A stretch of 64,000 nucleotides of DNA, from contig NC_072798.1 in the NCBI RefSeq assembly GCF_028583425.1, forward strand, positions 15,130,501 to 15,194,500, written 5' to 3'. How positions within the stretch are numbered: the stretch's first letter is position 1; the number at the start of each line of letters is the position of its first letter. Of this stretch, positions 37,501 to 45,380 are shown piece by piece. The notes beneath the pieces are model-generated. The model did not search any database, had not been told where the DNA came from, and saw only the letters and a list, made by a program, of their open reading frames with translations. This DNA is from Eublepharis macularius. Its lineage: Eukaryota; Chordata; Lepidosauria; Squamata; Eublepharidae. Position numbers and translations under genes: made by a program.

Positions 37501-38245
37501 AGCATATCCACTTTGACAGGAACCAAGTGGCAACCAATGAAAGCTCTTACGTTTCATACCCACTAAATGCAGAACGTGCAATCTTCCCCATCTTGCAACT
37601 GCAACTGGTTGCCAGCTCCAGGTTAGGAAATTCCTGGAGATCTTGGGGGGGGGGGGTGGAGCCTGGAGAAGGACGGGGTTTAAAGAGGAACCTCAGTGGG
37701 GAATAATGCCATAGAGGGCACCCTCCAAATCAGTCATTTTCTCCAGGGGAACTGATCTCTGTGCTCTGGAGATCAGTCGCAATTCTAGATCTCCAACCAC
37801 CACCTTGAGGTTGGCAACCCTATAAAGAAACTTCCACGTGGATCAGACTCTTAATACAACTGACTGCTCTTAATCAAGAGTAATGGCTGCTCTAGCTCTT
37901 TAATCCACCGATCGCTTTCCAAAGCCTAAACCAAGAGGAGACCTCCCGCTTGTAGGAAGAAATGATTTGCATTTTGCTCCGCAATCCTAGTGGGGGAGAG
38001 GGCGCTCACGCCACGCATGCGCACTGAATAAAAGGTGCCTACGCGGGACGCGCGCACTGAACCAAACGCGCATCGAAGGTGGTTGGGAGGCCGCGCGTGC
38101 GCACAGCTACACCCCCTCGCTGCTTGGGGGGGGGGGGGAAGCAACACCTTACCCGCTCGGCGCAGGTCACCCCCGCGATCCCACCTCCCACCACAACGAA
38201 CCGGCTCCGGGCGGCGGCAAGGGGTGGCCGCGAAACGGCTGCCAT
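19254..38245 (-). CDS. PYROXD1: PYROXD1, FAD/NAD(P) oxidoreductase, whole spliced gene
   Basis: Twelve exons join in phase into 1521 nt, 506 aa plus stop (human 500 aa, also 12 exons). It is a class-I pyridine-nucleotide-disulphide-oxidoreductase-like protein with an N-terminal FAD loop, a central NAD(P)H loop and a second FAD motif near residue 360. I see no CxxxxC redox-active disulphide, as is known for PYROXD1. In mammals it protects the tRNA ligase RTCB from oxidation and its loss causes myofibrillar myopathy. Introns hold CR1, SINE and foldback insertions. There is no in-frame stop or frameshift. Confidence 0.96.
19728..19970 (-). repeat. SINE type 1 copy in PYROXD1 intron 11
   Basis: TATACCGCCCTTCAGGACAA, CTCAGAGCGGTTTACAAAGT, CACCCTGTGAGGTGGGTGGG and the B-box region are present. 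It is same-strand as PYROXD1. Confidence 0.8.
20236..20770 (-). mobile_element. CR1 LINE 3' fragment
   Basis: The minus strand encodes the C-terminal end of CR1 reverse transcriptase ([57 protein letters not shown]) and continues into the CR1 3'UTR, ending in the typical CCAACTCTGT-type tail region (plus-strand GTTGGAAGGCGCC). It is severely 5' truncated and an intronic fossil. Confidence 0.9.
21026..21163 (-). CDS. PYROXD1: PYROXD1 exon 11, residues 379-424
   Basis: The exon encodes [20 protein letters not shown] and then [20 protein letters not shown]. The polypyrimidine tract upstream is almost pure C on the minus strand (G-run 21165-21188 on the plus strand). The donor is AAG|GTAACT. Confidence 0.97.
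22045..22243 (-). repeat. tRNA-derived SINE, type 2, beside PYROXD1 exon 10 donor
   Basis: The minus-strand head GGGGCTCAGTGGGAGAGCAT and B box GGTACAATCCC start about 19 nt inside the intron after exon 10. The body (GAGACCTCT-like, TGACCTTGATGG, GGCAGCTTCATG) follows. Confidence 0.8.
22263..22385 (-). CDS. PYROXD1: PYROXD1 exon 10, residues 338-378 (second FAD motif)
   Basis: The exon encodes [20 protein letters not shown] and DIYAAGDIC, the T...YAAGD flavin-ribityl binding motif of pyridine-nucleotide disulphide oxidoreductases, followed by [12 protein letters not shown]. The donor CAG|GTAAAG is followed about 19 nt later by a SINE in the same orientation. Confidence 0.97.
23000..23717. 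other. PYROXD1 intron 9 sequence without recognised features
   Basis: No exon, RNA gene or clear repeat was recognised in this part of the intron. Confidence 0.4.
23718..23945 (+). repeat. tRNA-derived SINE, type 1, well preserved
   Basis: Head ACTGTGGTGTAGTGCTTAGA, B box GGTTTGAATCCC, then GTGACCCTGGGCCAGTCACA, GTGACAATAAAATGG and a tail ending AAATAAATAG. It is antisense in PYROXD1 intron 9. Confidence 0.85.
24525..24637 (-). CDS. PYROXD1: PYROXD1 exon 9, residues 300-337
   Basis: The exon encodes [20 protein letters not shown] and [18 protein letters not shown], including the ATG motif typical of FAD/NAD(P) oxidoreductases. The acceptor is ATTCTTTCAG and the donor AAC|GTAAGC. Confidence 0.97.
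24846..24984 (-). CDS. PYROXD1: PYROXD1 exon 8, residues 254-300
   Basis: The exon encodes [20 protein letters not shown], then a variable lysine/glutamine-rich stretch ending DAEPDQ. The donor CAAG|GTAAGC is consensus. Length matches human to within a few residues; this is the least conserved part of the protein. Confidence 0.94.
25235..25440 (-). repeat. Interspersed repeat, SINE-like 3' end
   Basis: TATAGTCTGTCTTTCTCACT and GATCCAAGGCGGATTACATA also occur at 27115-27200, defining a second repeated unit. The family was not resolved. Confidence 0.45.
26231..26331 (-). CDS. PYROXD1: PYROXD1 exon 7, residues 220-253
   Basis: The exon encodes [20 protein letters not shown] and [14 protein letters not shown]. 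The second half ([13 protein letters not shown]) is diagnostic for PYROXD1. The acceptor is TTTTTTCCAG and the donor GAG|GTAGGC. Confidence 0.96.
26620..26900. repeat. Interspersed repeat of unknown class
   Basis: GTGGTCCATTTAGTCTGGCA, CCTGTTTCACGCAGCAGC and CCCCTTTTAAAGCCATCCAA are blocks I recognise from many reptile genomic sequences. Class is not determined from this single copy. Confidence 0.45.
28240..28435 (-). repeat. tRNA-derived SINE, type 1, beside PYROXD1 exon 6 donor
   Basis: The minus-strand head AGCACAGTGTAGTGGCTAAG starts about 10 nt after the exon 6 donor. B box GGTTTGAATCCC and the CACAGGATGGTTGTGGGGCT-type body follow. It is same-strand as the gene. Confidence 0.85.
28446..28606 (-). 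CDS. PYROXD1: PYROXD1 exon 6, residues 166-220
   Basis: The exon encodes [20 protein letters not shown] and [10 protein letters not shown], then a divergent lysine-rich segment. The acceptor is TTCTCTCTCCAG. The donor GCAG|GTACAG is followed about 10 nt later by a tRNA-SINE in the same orientation. Confidence 0.96.
30017..30090 (-). CDS. PYROXD1: PYROXD1 exon 5, residues 142-166 (NAD(P)H motif)
   Basis: The exon encodes [20 protein letters not shown] and ALELV. GNGGIA (157-162) is the second GxGxxG-type dinucleotide-binding loop. The donor TTGGT|GTAAGT was chosen over an earlier GT because it joins in phase to CTATGAA in exon 6. Confidence 0.96.
30620..30648. repeat. (AC)n microsatellite near PYROXD1 exon 4
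   Basis: ACACAC repeat on the plus strand (TG on the gene strand) about 20 nt past the exon 4 donor. Confidence 0.9.
30664..30792 (-). CDS. PYROXD1: PYROXD1 exon 4, residues 99-141
   Basis: The exon encodes [20 protein letters not shown] and [10 protein letters not shown], then [12 protein letters not shown]. It has 43 codons, as in human. The donor ACG|GTGATG is followed within about 20 nt by a CA/TG microsatellite (about 30620-30648). Confidence 0.96.
31050..32725. other. PYROXD1 intron 3 interior, mostly unclassified
   Basis: It contains a 175-codon plus-strand open frame (31350-31877) with no recognised motif and an (AC)n run at about 31918-31932. No exon-like structure with conserved domains was seen. 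Confidence 0.35.
32729..32940 (-). repeat. SINE type 1 copy
   Basis: Closely similar to 19728-19970: CTCAGAGCGGTTTACAAAGT, GTGAGGTGGGTGGGGCTGAG, CCAAGGTCACCCAGCTGGCT. Confidence 0.8.
32985..33400 (-). repeat. Two further SINE type 1 fragments in tandem
   Basis: One 3' body starts at TTTTTATCCCACTGGTTCTC (about 32985-33185) and a second at TTTTTATTCCACCTTTCCTC (about 33190-33400, with GTGAGGTGGGTTAGGCTGAG). The order with the SINE at 32729 makes a cluster of three same-strand copies. Confidence 0.65.
33514..33640 (+). repeat. Half copy of the GGTGGGTAGC foldback family
   Basis: GGTGGGTAGCTGTGCTGGTC, GATTTGAGTCCAGTAGCACC and AAGCTTTTGAGTCAAAGC are present without an inverted second arm. Confidence 0.7.
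33725..33844 (-). CDS. PYROXD1: PYROXD1 exon 3, residues 59-98
   Basis: The exon encodes [20 protein letters not shown] and [20 protein letters not shown], exactly 40 codons as in human. The acceptor is TTTGCTAG and the donor CAT|GTAAGA. Confidence 0.96.
34551..34631 (-). CDS. PYROXD1: PYROXD1 exon 2, residues 32-58
   Basis: The exon encodes [20 protein letters not shown] and AVTNFKQ, 27 codons as in human, the end of the first Rossmann beta-alpha-beta unit. The acceptor is GTCTTACAAG and the donor CAG|GTGAGA. Confidence 0.96.
34832..35024 (+). mobile_element. Foldback retroposon with 14-bp duplication
   Basis: The left arm starts ATCCAGAGTAGTTAGCCGCG and turns near 34960. The inverted arm ends at GGTGCTACTGGGCTCTT, about 45 bases short. 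TTATTCCTACATAA flanks both ends (34818-34831 and 35025-35038). Confidence 0.8.
35039..35165 (-). repeat. Half copy of a related foldback family
   Basis: TTTGAAAGCTTATGCTAGAA, TTTAAAGGTGCCACTGGAGC and CTACAGACCAACACAGCTGT lie directly right of the previous insertion. Confidence 0.6.
35260..35530 (-). repeat. SINE type 1, with internal partial duplication
   Basis: The TTTATCCTCACGACAACCCT body occurs once in full, and a related CCATTTTATTCTCACAACCC block lies 60 bp to the left. B box GTTCAAATCCCC and the head near 35520 are visible. Confidence 0.65.
35680..36440 (+). mobile_element. CR1 LINE fragment interrupted by SINE and foldback copies
   Basis: The plus strand encodes [20 protein letters not shown] (reverse transcriptase) and, further on, the CR1 blocks GAAAGAGATCTTGGGGTCAT and CATCATGCCCTTGAA. 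A SINE 3' piece (about 35765-35860) and the element at 36195-36331 interrupt it. Reading frame is lost. Confidence 0.8.
36195..36331 (+). mobile_element. Single-arm copy of TAGATCCAGAGGAG family inside CR1
   Basis: The sequence runs from GTCATATAGATCCAGAGGAG to CAGATGCA with no inverted arm. TCGGGCAGG flanks it (36186-36194 and 36332-36340). The minus strand 36289-36326 holds the cleanest hammerhead-like core in the window. Confidence 0.8.
36625..36840 (+). repeat. tRNA-derived SINE, type 1
   Basis: B box GGTTTGGATCCC, GGGCCAGTCACATACCTCTT, CAGGGTTGTTGTGAGGATAA and GGCAGAATACAAATAACG. The head is truncated. Confidence 0.8.
36955..37330 (+). repeat. 5S rRNA-derived SINE split by a MITE
   Basis: The head TCAGATCTTGGAAACTAAGC and TTAGCACTTGGGAGACCAC match 5S rRNA internal promoter sequence. 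The tail CCACCTCTGTTCATCTCTTG and CACCGTAAGTCAGCTACG is the usual body of this squamate family. The 5S part is interrupted at about 37020-37207 by a palindromic element. Confidence 0.85.
37020..37208. mobile_element. Palindromic MITE, Harbinger-like candidate
   Basis: Near-perfect inverted arms of about 85 bp start GGGCCAAGCTACAAGTGATG and return as CATTCGTCACTTGCAGCTTG. Its insertion site inside the 5S SINE is flanked by TGA and TTA, compatible with a 3-bp TWA target with one change. Confidence 0.7.
37605..37830 (-). mobile_element. hAT-like MITE (TAGGGTTGCCAAC ends)
   Basis: Right end GGTTGGCAACCCTA, body GGAACTGATCTCTGTGCTCT and GGAGATCAGTCGCAATTCTA. At least seven other copies occur in the window. 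It lies in PYROXD1 intron 1. Confidence 0.75.
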
Positions 38246-38400
38246 GATGACCGCTGGAAAGTGCCTCACCGCGAACTGCGGTGTCCGGGAAACCACTTTG
38301 CTACGGCACGCCAGGAGGCTCTTGTTTTGACGTTTCTTCCACTCGCGTTTTCTTTCGGTTGGGGGCGGGGCCAGGTGGCAAAGTGGCTCTCTGCTGCCTT
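37960..38400. promoter_or_regulatory. PYROXD1: CpG island and probable PYROXD1 promoter
   Basis: CpG-dense sequence surrounds the PYROXD1 start codon in an otherwise CpG-poor region. NRF-1-like motifs (CGCATGCGCA near 38013, GCGTGCGCA near 38095) lie just inside intron 1. A GC box (GGGGCGGGGCC, about 38364) lies upstream of the ATG. There is no TATA box on the minus strand, which fits a housekeeping promoter. Transcription start is not determined. Confidence 0.7.
38153..38245 (-). CDS. PYROXD1: PYROXD1 exon 1, residues 1-31 (FAD motif)
   Basis: The exon encodes [15 protein letters not shown], then [16 protein letters not shown] with the FAD-binding GGGIAG loop at residues 20-25. The ATG at 38245 sits in a CpG island and matches the human start in register. 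No upstream in-frame ATG was seen. The donor CGG|GTAAGG is consensus. A C-run (plus-strand G-run 38126-38138) follows in the intron. Confidence 0.95.
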
Positions 38401-38754
38401 GTAGCGGCCAAACGTTGTATTGCAGCTAAGGGGACTGGTTTGCTATTGGAATAAATCTTTTCCAGAGGGATTGGTGCGTTATTCTGGCCGCTTTCACACA
38501 CGTGGGACAAGCCACTTTAGCAATAATTTGCAACGGGATTTTCCTATGTGCTGCAAGAAAATCCAGTTGCAAACAATGTCCAAAGTGCATTGGCAGTACA
38601 TCCTCCAACCTATGCAAAATATGTTTCAGCGAATGAAAACTTGAGTTCTGCAGAGTTTAAGGACTAACAATGTTTATTCCAGCAAAAGCTTTCGTGAGGA
38701 AGAGACTAAATAACGTTGTTGATTTTCAGAAAGGTAGAGGACTCCCGTTTAAGA

Positions 38755-38980
38755 TAAGGTTGCCGTCCTCCAGAGGAGACCAGGGGATCTCCCAGATTTC
38801 CTTCTGATCTCCAGGCGACAGAGATCAGCTCTCCTGGAGGAAATGGCTGCTGTGGAAGGGGGACTGTATGCAATTGTATCCGGCTGGGTTTCCTCCCTTC
38901 CCCAAACCCCATGCCCTCTAGGCTCCACCCCAAATCTCCAGGAATTTTCCAACCCAGAGTTGGAAACCCTGGTTTGCTAC
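38755..38980 (+). mobile_element. hAT-like MITE (TAGGGTTGCCAAC family)
   Basis: AAGGTTGCCGTCCTCCAGAG, TTCTGATCTCCAGGCGACAG and CTCCTGGAGGAAATGGCTGC, ending near GTTGGAAACCCT. Confidence 0.75.
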
Positions 38981-39435
38981 TGACTTTAAAACCAGGGAAA
39001 GTTAGCCAGTAGGTTGTCTGCATCTAAGTCTCTAGTACCGGTCTCGCTCATTATGGTCTCACTCACAGATAGGAACCCGTTTTTTAATGCCAGTCCTAGC
39101 GCTGCAGAATGTGAATGTAGCAATGAAGAAAAGGGGGGACTTTACACATTTGGTAACTCTTCCCTCGCTCTTGCATTTAGAGTGGGGGGAACCAAATATC
39201 TGGGATTATGAGTCTTCCAGAAATTTTCTTTTTTAAAAACGGAACATAATCTGCATAACAACTTTTATTAGGACCAGCCAAATGACATGGAACAGTGTGC
39301 AAGCATTCAGGTTCTCCAGATCTCTTCTTTAGGCTGCACATGGAAGGAAGGAAGGAAGGAGCTTCAGGACATGATGGAAAATCCTAGTGGAGTCTGCCTT
39401 GCGCTATATGCAGAGCTGATGTCAGTATACCATAG

Positions 39436-39633
39436 TGTGTGTGGATGTGCCATCAAGTTGCAATTGACCTATGACAACCCCAGCAGGGGCTTTCAAGGCA
39501 ACTGAGGGGCAGAGGTGGTTGGCCACTGCCTATCGCTGCAGAGTCTTCCTTGGTGGTCGCCCATCTAAATATGGACTCTGCTTAGCTTCTGAGATCTGAC
39601 AAGTTCGGGTTATACCATACTACCTTCCTTCCC
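39436..39633 (-). repeat. 5S rRNA-derived SINE with 12-bp target duplication
   Basis: The minus strand carries the 5S-like block (plus: GCTTAGCTTCTGAGATCTGA) and the common body (TTGCAATTGACCTATGACAA). AGTATACCATAG flanks both sides (39424-39435 and 39634-39645), a classic retroposon duplication. Confidence 0.9.
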
Positions 39634-39649
39634 AGTATACCATAGAGTT

Positions 39650-40420
39650 TAAGGATGTCCGGTGCTGGGGACGGACTTAGGGAACGCCCCCGAGGCACCC
39701 ACCCCAGAAATTAGGCTTGCAGCCCCCCAGTCCAACCCTACCACCCATAACACTCAGAGACACCAACAAGGGCCAAGAATGCCAAAGAAGCCCCAGGTGC
39801 AGAAAGTTCAGGCAAAGCCTCAGGCGCAAGAAGCTCAGGCAAAGCCTCAACAACAGGAGGCTGGCTAAGAAACGCCTCCTGGGTCCTAATGACTGCTGAT
39901 TACCCAGTCAGGGCTCCAGGACAGCCTCTTTCCTCAGCCCAGGGGAAGAACAACAGCCCAGCCAGGGGGAGAAGAGGCAGAGGGCAGAGACAGCCGGCCA
40001 GCACCAACTCAAGCAGCAGGCCAACAGCAGCAAAGGAGACACCAGGCCCCACTACCACCCAGAGGCCGGCAGGAGAGGTGCAGCAGCACAGCAAACCAAC
40101 AGACAGGCTAGAAAGGGCGGGGAGTAGCCTGGAAGAGCCAACAGCAGAGCAGCCACAAGTGTGGCTGCCTAAGGCAGCCAAGGCAGCAGCTAGGATGTTA
40201 GGGGCGGGGCTAGGAGGTGGAGGCTAGGATTGGTGAAGGGATAAAAGGGGAGTCCCCCCTACAAGCAGGGTGGAGAGTAAGGAGTCAGATGAGAAGTGTG
40301 GAGAGACAAGGAAGAGACAGGAGTACCTTGAGAAGGCAGGGACTGCAGTTAAAGGGGCAAACCCAGGGGTGCTGCCAACCCAGAGGGGAGAGCGTCACCA
40401 AGGAAAACAGAAGTGTAGAA
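39650..40420. other. Unclassified purine-rich GC-rich insertion, LTR-like in part
   Basis: A CAG/GCA-rich stretch with short tandem units (GCTCAGGCAAAGCCTCA twice near 39807-39852) is followed by a TATA-like GGGATAAAAGGGGAGTCC near 40240 and a purine-rich leader. It resembles a mobile-element promoter region (an LTR or a LINE 5' end), but no second copy or termini were found. It is not a recognisable gene. Confidence 0.35.
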
Positions 40421-40734
40421 TGACATTACATTGCATCTCTACTGAGCACCCTTCCCTCCCCAGACTCCGCTGTCCCCTGGCGCTGCCCCCAAATTTCCAG
40501 GATCTTCTCATATTGCAGCTGCCTACTGTATTGACCACACACATGAGTAGCCAAACCTTGAGGGAAAGTAGGTTTGAAGATGAACAGCACTGCTGCCCAA
40601 GGAGTATGGTGTCCTTGGGTTTTCTCTCCCGTCCTGAGGCAAGGAGGCAAGAAAATAAGTAGTAGATCAGGATGTTTCGAGGCTTGGCTGCCACAGAGAG
40701 TTGATTTGGAGGGAGGGAAATATGCCTAATATAT

Positions 40735-41353
40735 TGTCGAAGGCTTTCACGGCCAGAGAACGATGGTTGTTGTGGATTTTCCGGGCTGTATCACAGTGGT
40801 CTTGGCATTGTAGTTCCTGACATTTCGCCAGCAGCTGTGACAGGCATCTTCAGAGGTGTAGCACCGAAAGACAGAGATCTCTCAGTGTCAAACTGTGGAG
40901 AAGATGTTAGCAGGTAATTTATATCTACTCAGGAAGGTGGGTTTGGGTTGCGTCATCCTGTTAGAGTTTCCCAGGGTGTGGAATGCTAATGCACTGTATC
41001 CTGAGGAGGTTCTTTTGCATATGGATTGGTGCTTGATATGCTAATCTTATCTGCAGGGCTATTGTAAGCTGTAGAGTAGAGCACAATTTCAACAGGAAAG
41101 AAGAGACTTTAAGAATGAATAGAGCTTGGTTTCCAGTCCTGAAAAACACCAGGCTAACGAAATACTCTACATCTTACAATAGCCCTGCAGATAAGATTAG
41201 CATATCAAGCACCAATCCATATGCAAAAGAACCTCCTCAGGATACAGTAAAGCATTAGCATTCCATTAGCACTCCACACCCTGGGAAACTCGTACAGGAT
41301 GATGCAACCCAAACCCACCTTCCTGAGTAGATATAAATTACCTGCTAACATCT
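40735..41353 (+). mobile_element. Long foldback insertion, Penelope-like candidate
   Basis: It starts TATTGTCGAAGGCTTTCACG like the element at 14925 and runs through GCATCTTCAGAGGTGTAGCA. Inverted arms of roughly 170 bp lie at about 40901-41070 and 41170-41353 (GATGTTAGCAGGTAATTTAT and its complement). The second arm ends before the first terminus. No target duplication was found. Confidence 0.7.
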
Positions 41354-41359
41354 TTTTGA

Positions 41360-41447
41360 TGATGATTTTGATAAAGGTGCTACTGGACTCTTTTTGATTT
41401 TGCCACTACAGACTAACACGGCTAACTCCTCTGGATCCATAGCCAAA
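41360..41447 (-). repeat. Terminal fragment of TAGATCCAGAGGAG family
   Basis: AAAGGTGCTACTGGACTC, CACTACAGACTAACACGGCT and AACTCCTCTGGATCCA abut the preceding insertion. Confidence 0.75.
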
Positions 41448-41532
41448 TAGTGTCTCTCTGAACCATTTCATATTGGGAAAACTGTGCAGAAGGGGGAAGC
41501 CGCAAAAAAAAAAAAATGGGGAATTTGAGGAT

Positions 41533-41745
41533 AAGGTTGCCAACCTCCAGTTGGGACCTGGAGATCTCCCAGAATTAGAGCTGATCTCCAGGCCACCAAG
41601 ATCAGTTCCCCTGGAGAAAATGGCAGCTTTGGATGCTGAACTCTATGGTTTCATATCCCACTGAAGTCTCTCCCTAAATCCTACCCTCTCTAGGTTCCAC
41701 CCCTCCAAATCTCCAGGAATCCCCCTTCTAAGTTGGCAACCCTAC
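41533..41745 (+). mobile_element. hAT-like MITE with 7/8 target duplication
   Basis: Ends TAAGGTTGCCAACCTCCAG and GTTGGCAACCCTA lie between TTTGAGGA and CTTGAGGA. This copy best defines the family as hAT-type. Confidence 0.8.
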
Positions 41746-42012
41746 TTGAGGATAACCTGCAGCTCATGTGAGACTGTTACACAGGATAGAAGGTGAGAAC
41801 CTAGACCTTGTCTGCTTGTTCTCTGTAATGTGTAAATTGGTCTTGAGAATTGTGTCTTTTCTCTTAATGGGACTGTGTAAATAGCTGATAGTACAGAAGG
41901 GCATGACAGTAACAGAGATACCCCACAGTGCTAAATATATTAAGAAAAAATTATCAGATTGTATAAACAGAAGATTTGCTTTTTTCAGGTATATGAAAAG
42001 ACATCTACAAGT

Positions 42013-42120
42013 ATCATAGAATCACAGAGTTGGAAGGGGCCATACAGACCATCTAGTCCAATCCCCTGCCCAGTGCAGGATCAGCCTAAAGCATCTCTGA
42101 CAAATATTCATCCAGTTTGC
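42013..42120 (-). mobile_element. CR1 LINE 3'UTR fragment
   Basis: The plus strand reads ATCATAGAATCACAGAGTTG and CCATCTAGTCCAATCCCCTG, the reversed 3' end of CR1; it matches the tail of the copy at 20236. Confidence 0.8.
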
Positions 42121-43122
42121 TAGCTGACTTGCCTGAAGTTGCCATTAAAATATGGTTTGTTATGCGGTTCTTTTTTCGAACCATTTTATGTGTTAAAACA
42201 TATATTCTCCAAACGAATAGCTAGCGGGTTCATCATATTGGAAGGACCATGAGTAGTTCATGCTTCCAATACATGCAACTGGCAGGAGTCCAGAATGTAT
42301 GACTGTAACATCTGAAAAGGGCTATTTTGGTTCCACAATGGTAGCTTCAAAAGCAAAAAATTGACATTATATCCAGAAATGAGAACCATTTGAAGTCTGT
42401 TCCTTTTCTCCGCAGTGTGGTGAAGTAGCAACTCCCTTTGTTGTTGCTGAAGAAATGGTCCATTCTTTTCAATTCCTTTATTTTGTCATTTCTTTCCATG
42501 CTGCCTCAAGCCTGCTGTCTTCCAAGGGAATCTCCCCTAGATATTTTTAAGTGTGAAATTGGGTAACCTGAAAACACCTTTTCCTTTTTCGTCATATGCA
42601 ATTCCCTCTTGCCAATTTCCCTTTGTGATTTGTGCAGTTTTTACTGGAGACAGCCAAGATGACAACATTTATCATGAGAGCGGACAGGCTTTTTGGCAGT
42701 TCTATTTTGCTACCCTGATATTGGACTGCACCCGTGTCACTTTGCATTAATTGTGTCGGTCTGTGGAAGCCCAAATTAGTTCTGCTGATGAGATTTGCAA
42801 TACCTGGGCTCCAATATTATACTTTCCAAGGTAGGGCATTTCCAATTCCCAGATGGGCAGTGAAGGTTGGCCGAGCCACAACTTATCAAAGCAGTGCAAA
42901 TTGCCTAGCATGACATTTGAGAGCTGGGAGGTTTCAAGAAAAATCCATTGTGTGTTTTTTTTATCTCCATTTTTATAGCCATGGGGTACATCTGCCTGTA
43001 ATTCCCCTCTACCTGCTGTAATTCTTGAATTCCACTTAAGGATGTTGACACTAGATTAAGAGAATATGAGCAAAGTGGTATTTTTCCTGGGCTATGTTTA
43101 TCAGACAAACAAAGGTTGTAAG

Positions 43123-43582
43123 CAGGGGTCATTTCGTAGAAAAAGAGCTGGAGGAACTCATTAGCATAACTCATTAACATAACTCATTAGCAGATGCCAC
43201 ACCCCTTGACATCACCAAAGTGTGTTATTAGCATAACTGATTTGCATATGCCACATCCCCTGATTTGCATATGCCACACCCCCTATCCTGGCTGTTTTGG
43301 ACCCAATCTTGGCCATTCAGGGCTGAAATTGGGCCCAAAATGGCCCAAAGGGGCTGAAACTGGCCGAAAAGGGGCCCCAAATGGTCAGGATTGGGCCACT
43401 GCTGAGTGGGAGAGTGATCCACCACCCATCAGAGGCCCGATCCAGGCCGTTTCGGCCCCAAATCAGGCCAAAATGGGCCCAAAATAGCTGAGAGTCAGAT
43501 GGGCAGCGCTACCTGACATGTGACCTCTTTGGGGAACTGCCGGAACTGCATTCCTGTGCGTTCCCCCTTGAAATGAGCCCTG
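43123..43582. mobile_element. hAT-type element with CAGGG(G/C)TCATTTC ends
   Basis: Termini CAGGGGTCATTTCG and (inverted) CAGGGCTCATTTCA are flanked by a perfect 8-bp duplication GTTGTAAG (43115-43122 and 43583-43590). The interior has three CATAACTCATTA repeats and a GGCCCAAAATGG-rich segment. No coding capacity is seen. Confidence 0.9.
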
Positions 43583-43786
43583 GTTGTAAGTAACCACACT
43601 GTTTTGCAGACAAATTCTAAAAATTCAAAACAAATAACTTACATTAGGACCAACCAAAATATCACAACACAGTGTGCAAGTTTTCGAGTTCTCTAGAACT
43701 TTTCATCAGGATGTTTTGTTTTTGTTTTTAAGAAAAGGGGGGGGGATTCTTTGGCAATAGCCAGTCTCATATCTCTCCAGCACTAA

Positions 43787-43874
43787 CAGTGCAATCCTAT
43801 GGAGAGTTACACCAGTCTAAGCCCATTGAAGTCAATGGCCTTAGACTGGAGTAACTCTCCATAGGATTGCACTG
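43787..43874. mobile_element. 88-bp perfect-type palindromic MITE
   Basis: CAGTGCAATCCTATGGAGAG reads inward from both ends with very few mismatches. TAA flanks each side (43784-43786, 43875-43877), as for PIF/Harbinger. Decayed relatives lie at about 57780-57872, 820-890 and 4400-4510. Confidence 0.85.
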
Positions 43875-44744
43875 TAAATGAAACTTCTTGGGTGCTTTCT
43901 CTTCTCCTTTTTGATTTTCTTTTTCGGCCAATGCATTGGTATGAACCATCACATTGGTATTTGGGGAACGTTTTCCCCTGATAGTCCCCACAAATGCCAG
44001 ACTGTCTATGTGAAAACTGGACACCTGACAACCTTAATGACAAGGGAGAGAGGGAAAATAACAGGGACCAGTTTTGTATATTTCATAAAAGACACAAATT
44101 ATAGCATGTGTTCCATGTCTGAGGAGGGGGGGGGGTTGCCAAGAAACTAGCAGAGGGCCTCTTCCTTAGCAAGAGGAAAGGAGGGACGGCTTGCAAATCG
44201 TGATGTGTTTAAGAGTCCTCTGCTTGATGGCTCTTGCAAACTAGCCAAGCCCTAGGCTAATCCTCTGGATGGTAGAGTTAAAAGGGCAGAGTTGTCATTT
44301 TCCATACCCGTGCTGAAAGCCATTGGCATCCTAGTTAAGACACTATCTCAAGCACGTTTTTTTTTTAAAAAAAAAATGGGCTTTGGCCCACTTTAAACTG
44401 AAGGGAGCTCAGAAGCTGGGGGTGGAGGGAGAGGTTGCATGTTAAAAACAAAACTCCTTCCTGCACATAACATAGCCTGTCAGTGCGTGCTGGAGACTGA
44501 GGACAGCAACGTCTTGGGTACAAAGAAGAGAAGATCTTGCAGGCAGCAACAGGTTCTAGTTAGGATTGTAGGGGGGTGTCGTCTTTCTAATAAGGAGTTT
44601 TCTACTTGTCTGTCTGCAGAATGCTACTCTTAGAATAATTTCTTCTTAAAATTCTCCGGAACTCTCTCAGCTATCAAGGCAGCAGCTAGGTTTATGCTTT
44701 CTCTTTCCAATAAATAAATAACTAAATAAAACTTTTTGTTAGTG

Positions 44745-44957
44745 GTAGAAAATGGCATCAAGTCATAGCTGGCTTATAGCAACCCCTGCTGGGGTTTTCA
44801 AGGCAAGAGACTAACTGAGGTGGTTTATCATTGCCTGACTCTGCAACCCTGGTCTTCATGGAAGCCTCCCATCCAATTATTAACCAATACCAACGCCACT
44901 TAGCTTCTAGGAGCTGACAAGATTGGGCTTGACTACGCTATCTGGGTCAGGGCAATC
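44745..44957 (-). repeat. 5S rRNA-derived SINE
   Basis: GGCATCAAGTCATAGCTGGC, GGGGTTTTCAAGGCAAGAGA, CCTCCCATCCAATTATTAAC and CTTAGCTTCTAGGAGCTGAC are present in the order of the minus-strand family. Confidence 0.85.
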
Positions 44958-45327
44958 TTTGGCTACTAAATAAAGCTTTTGTTACTCTGTAATCAGTTCA
45001 GAGTCCTGACTGACGCTGAGGTCCTCTGCTAACAGGGAGAAGTGCAATGATATCAGGAACCCAAGTGTTCTGAGAGTGGGTGTATGGAGGGAAGCACCCA
45101 AGGCATAGTGAAACAAAGGGCGGGAGCCGTCTTAAGGCTGGTAGTGGCAAAAGTTGCAGAGTGCCAAACTTGTTCTGCACTCCGACCTCATCTGATAAAA
45201 GTTTGCAGAAGCAAAGAATTTTTTAATGGAGGAGATTCGGTCGAACCTGATATGCTCATATCCTGTGTGCAGGGTGGAACACTGAAACATGTTGAAATAC
45301 GGCACATACATCATTATCCAGGCTTTG

Positions 45328-45380
45328 TGTGTGTGTGTGAGAGAGAGAGAGAGTGAGTGAGTGTGAGTGAGTGAGTGAGT
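45328..45380. repeat. (GT)n(GA)n(GTGA)n microsatellite
   Basis: Three adjoining simple-sequence tracts, GTGTGT, GAGAGA and GTGAGTGA. Confidence 0.95.

Noticed and set aside
38246-38296. In-frame upstream extension of PYROXD1 exon 1
   Set aside because: The upstream codon is GTG, not ATG, and the ATG at 38245 matches the conserved start.
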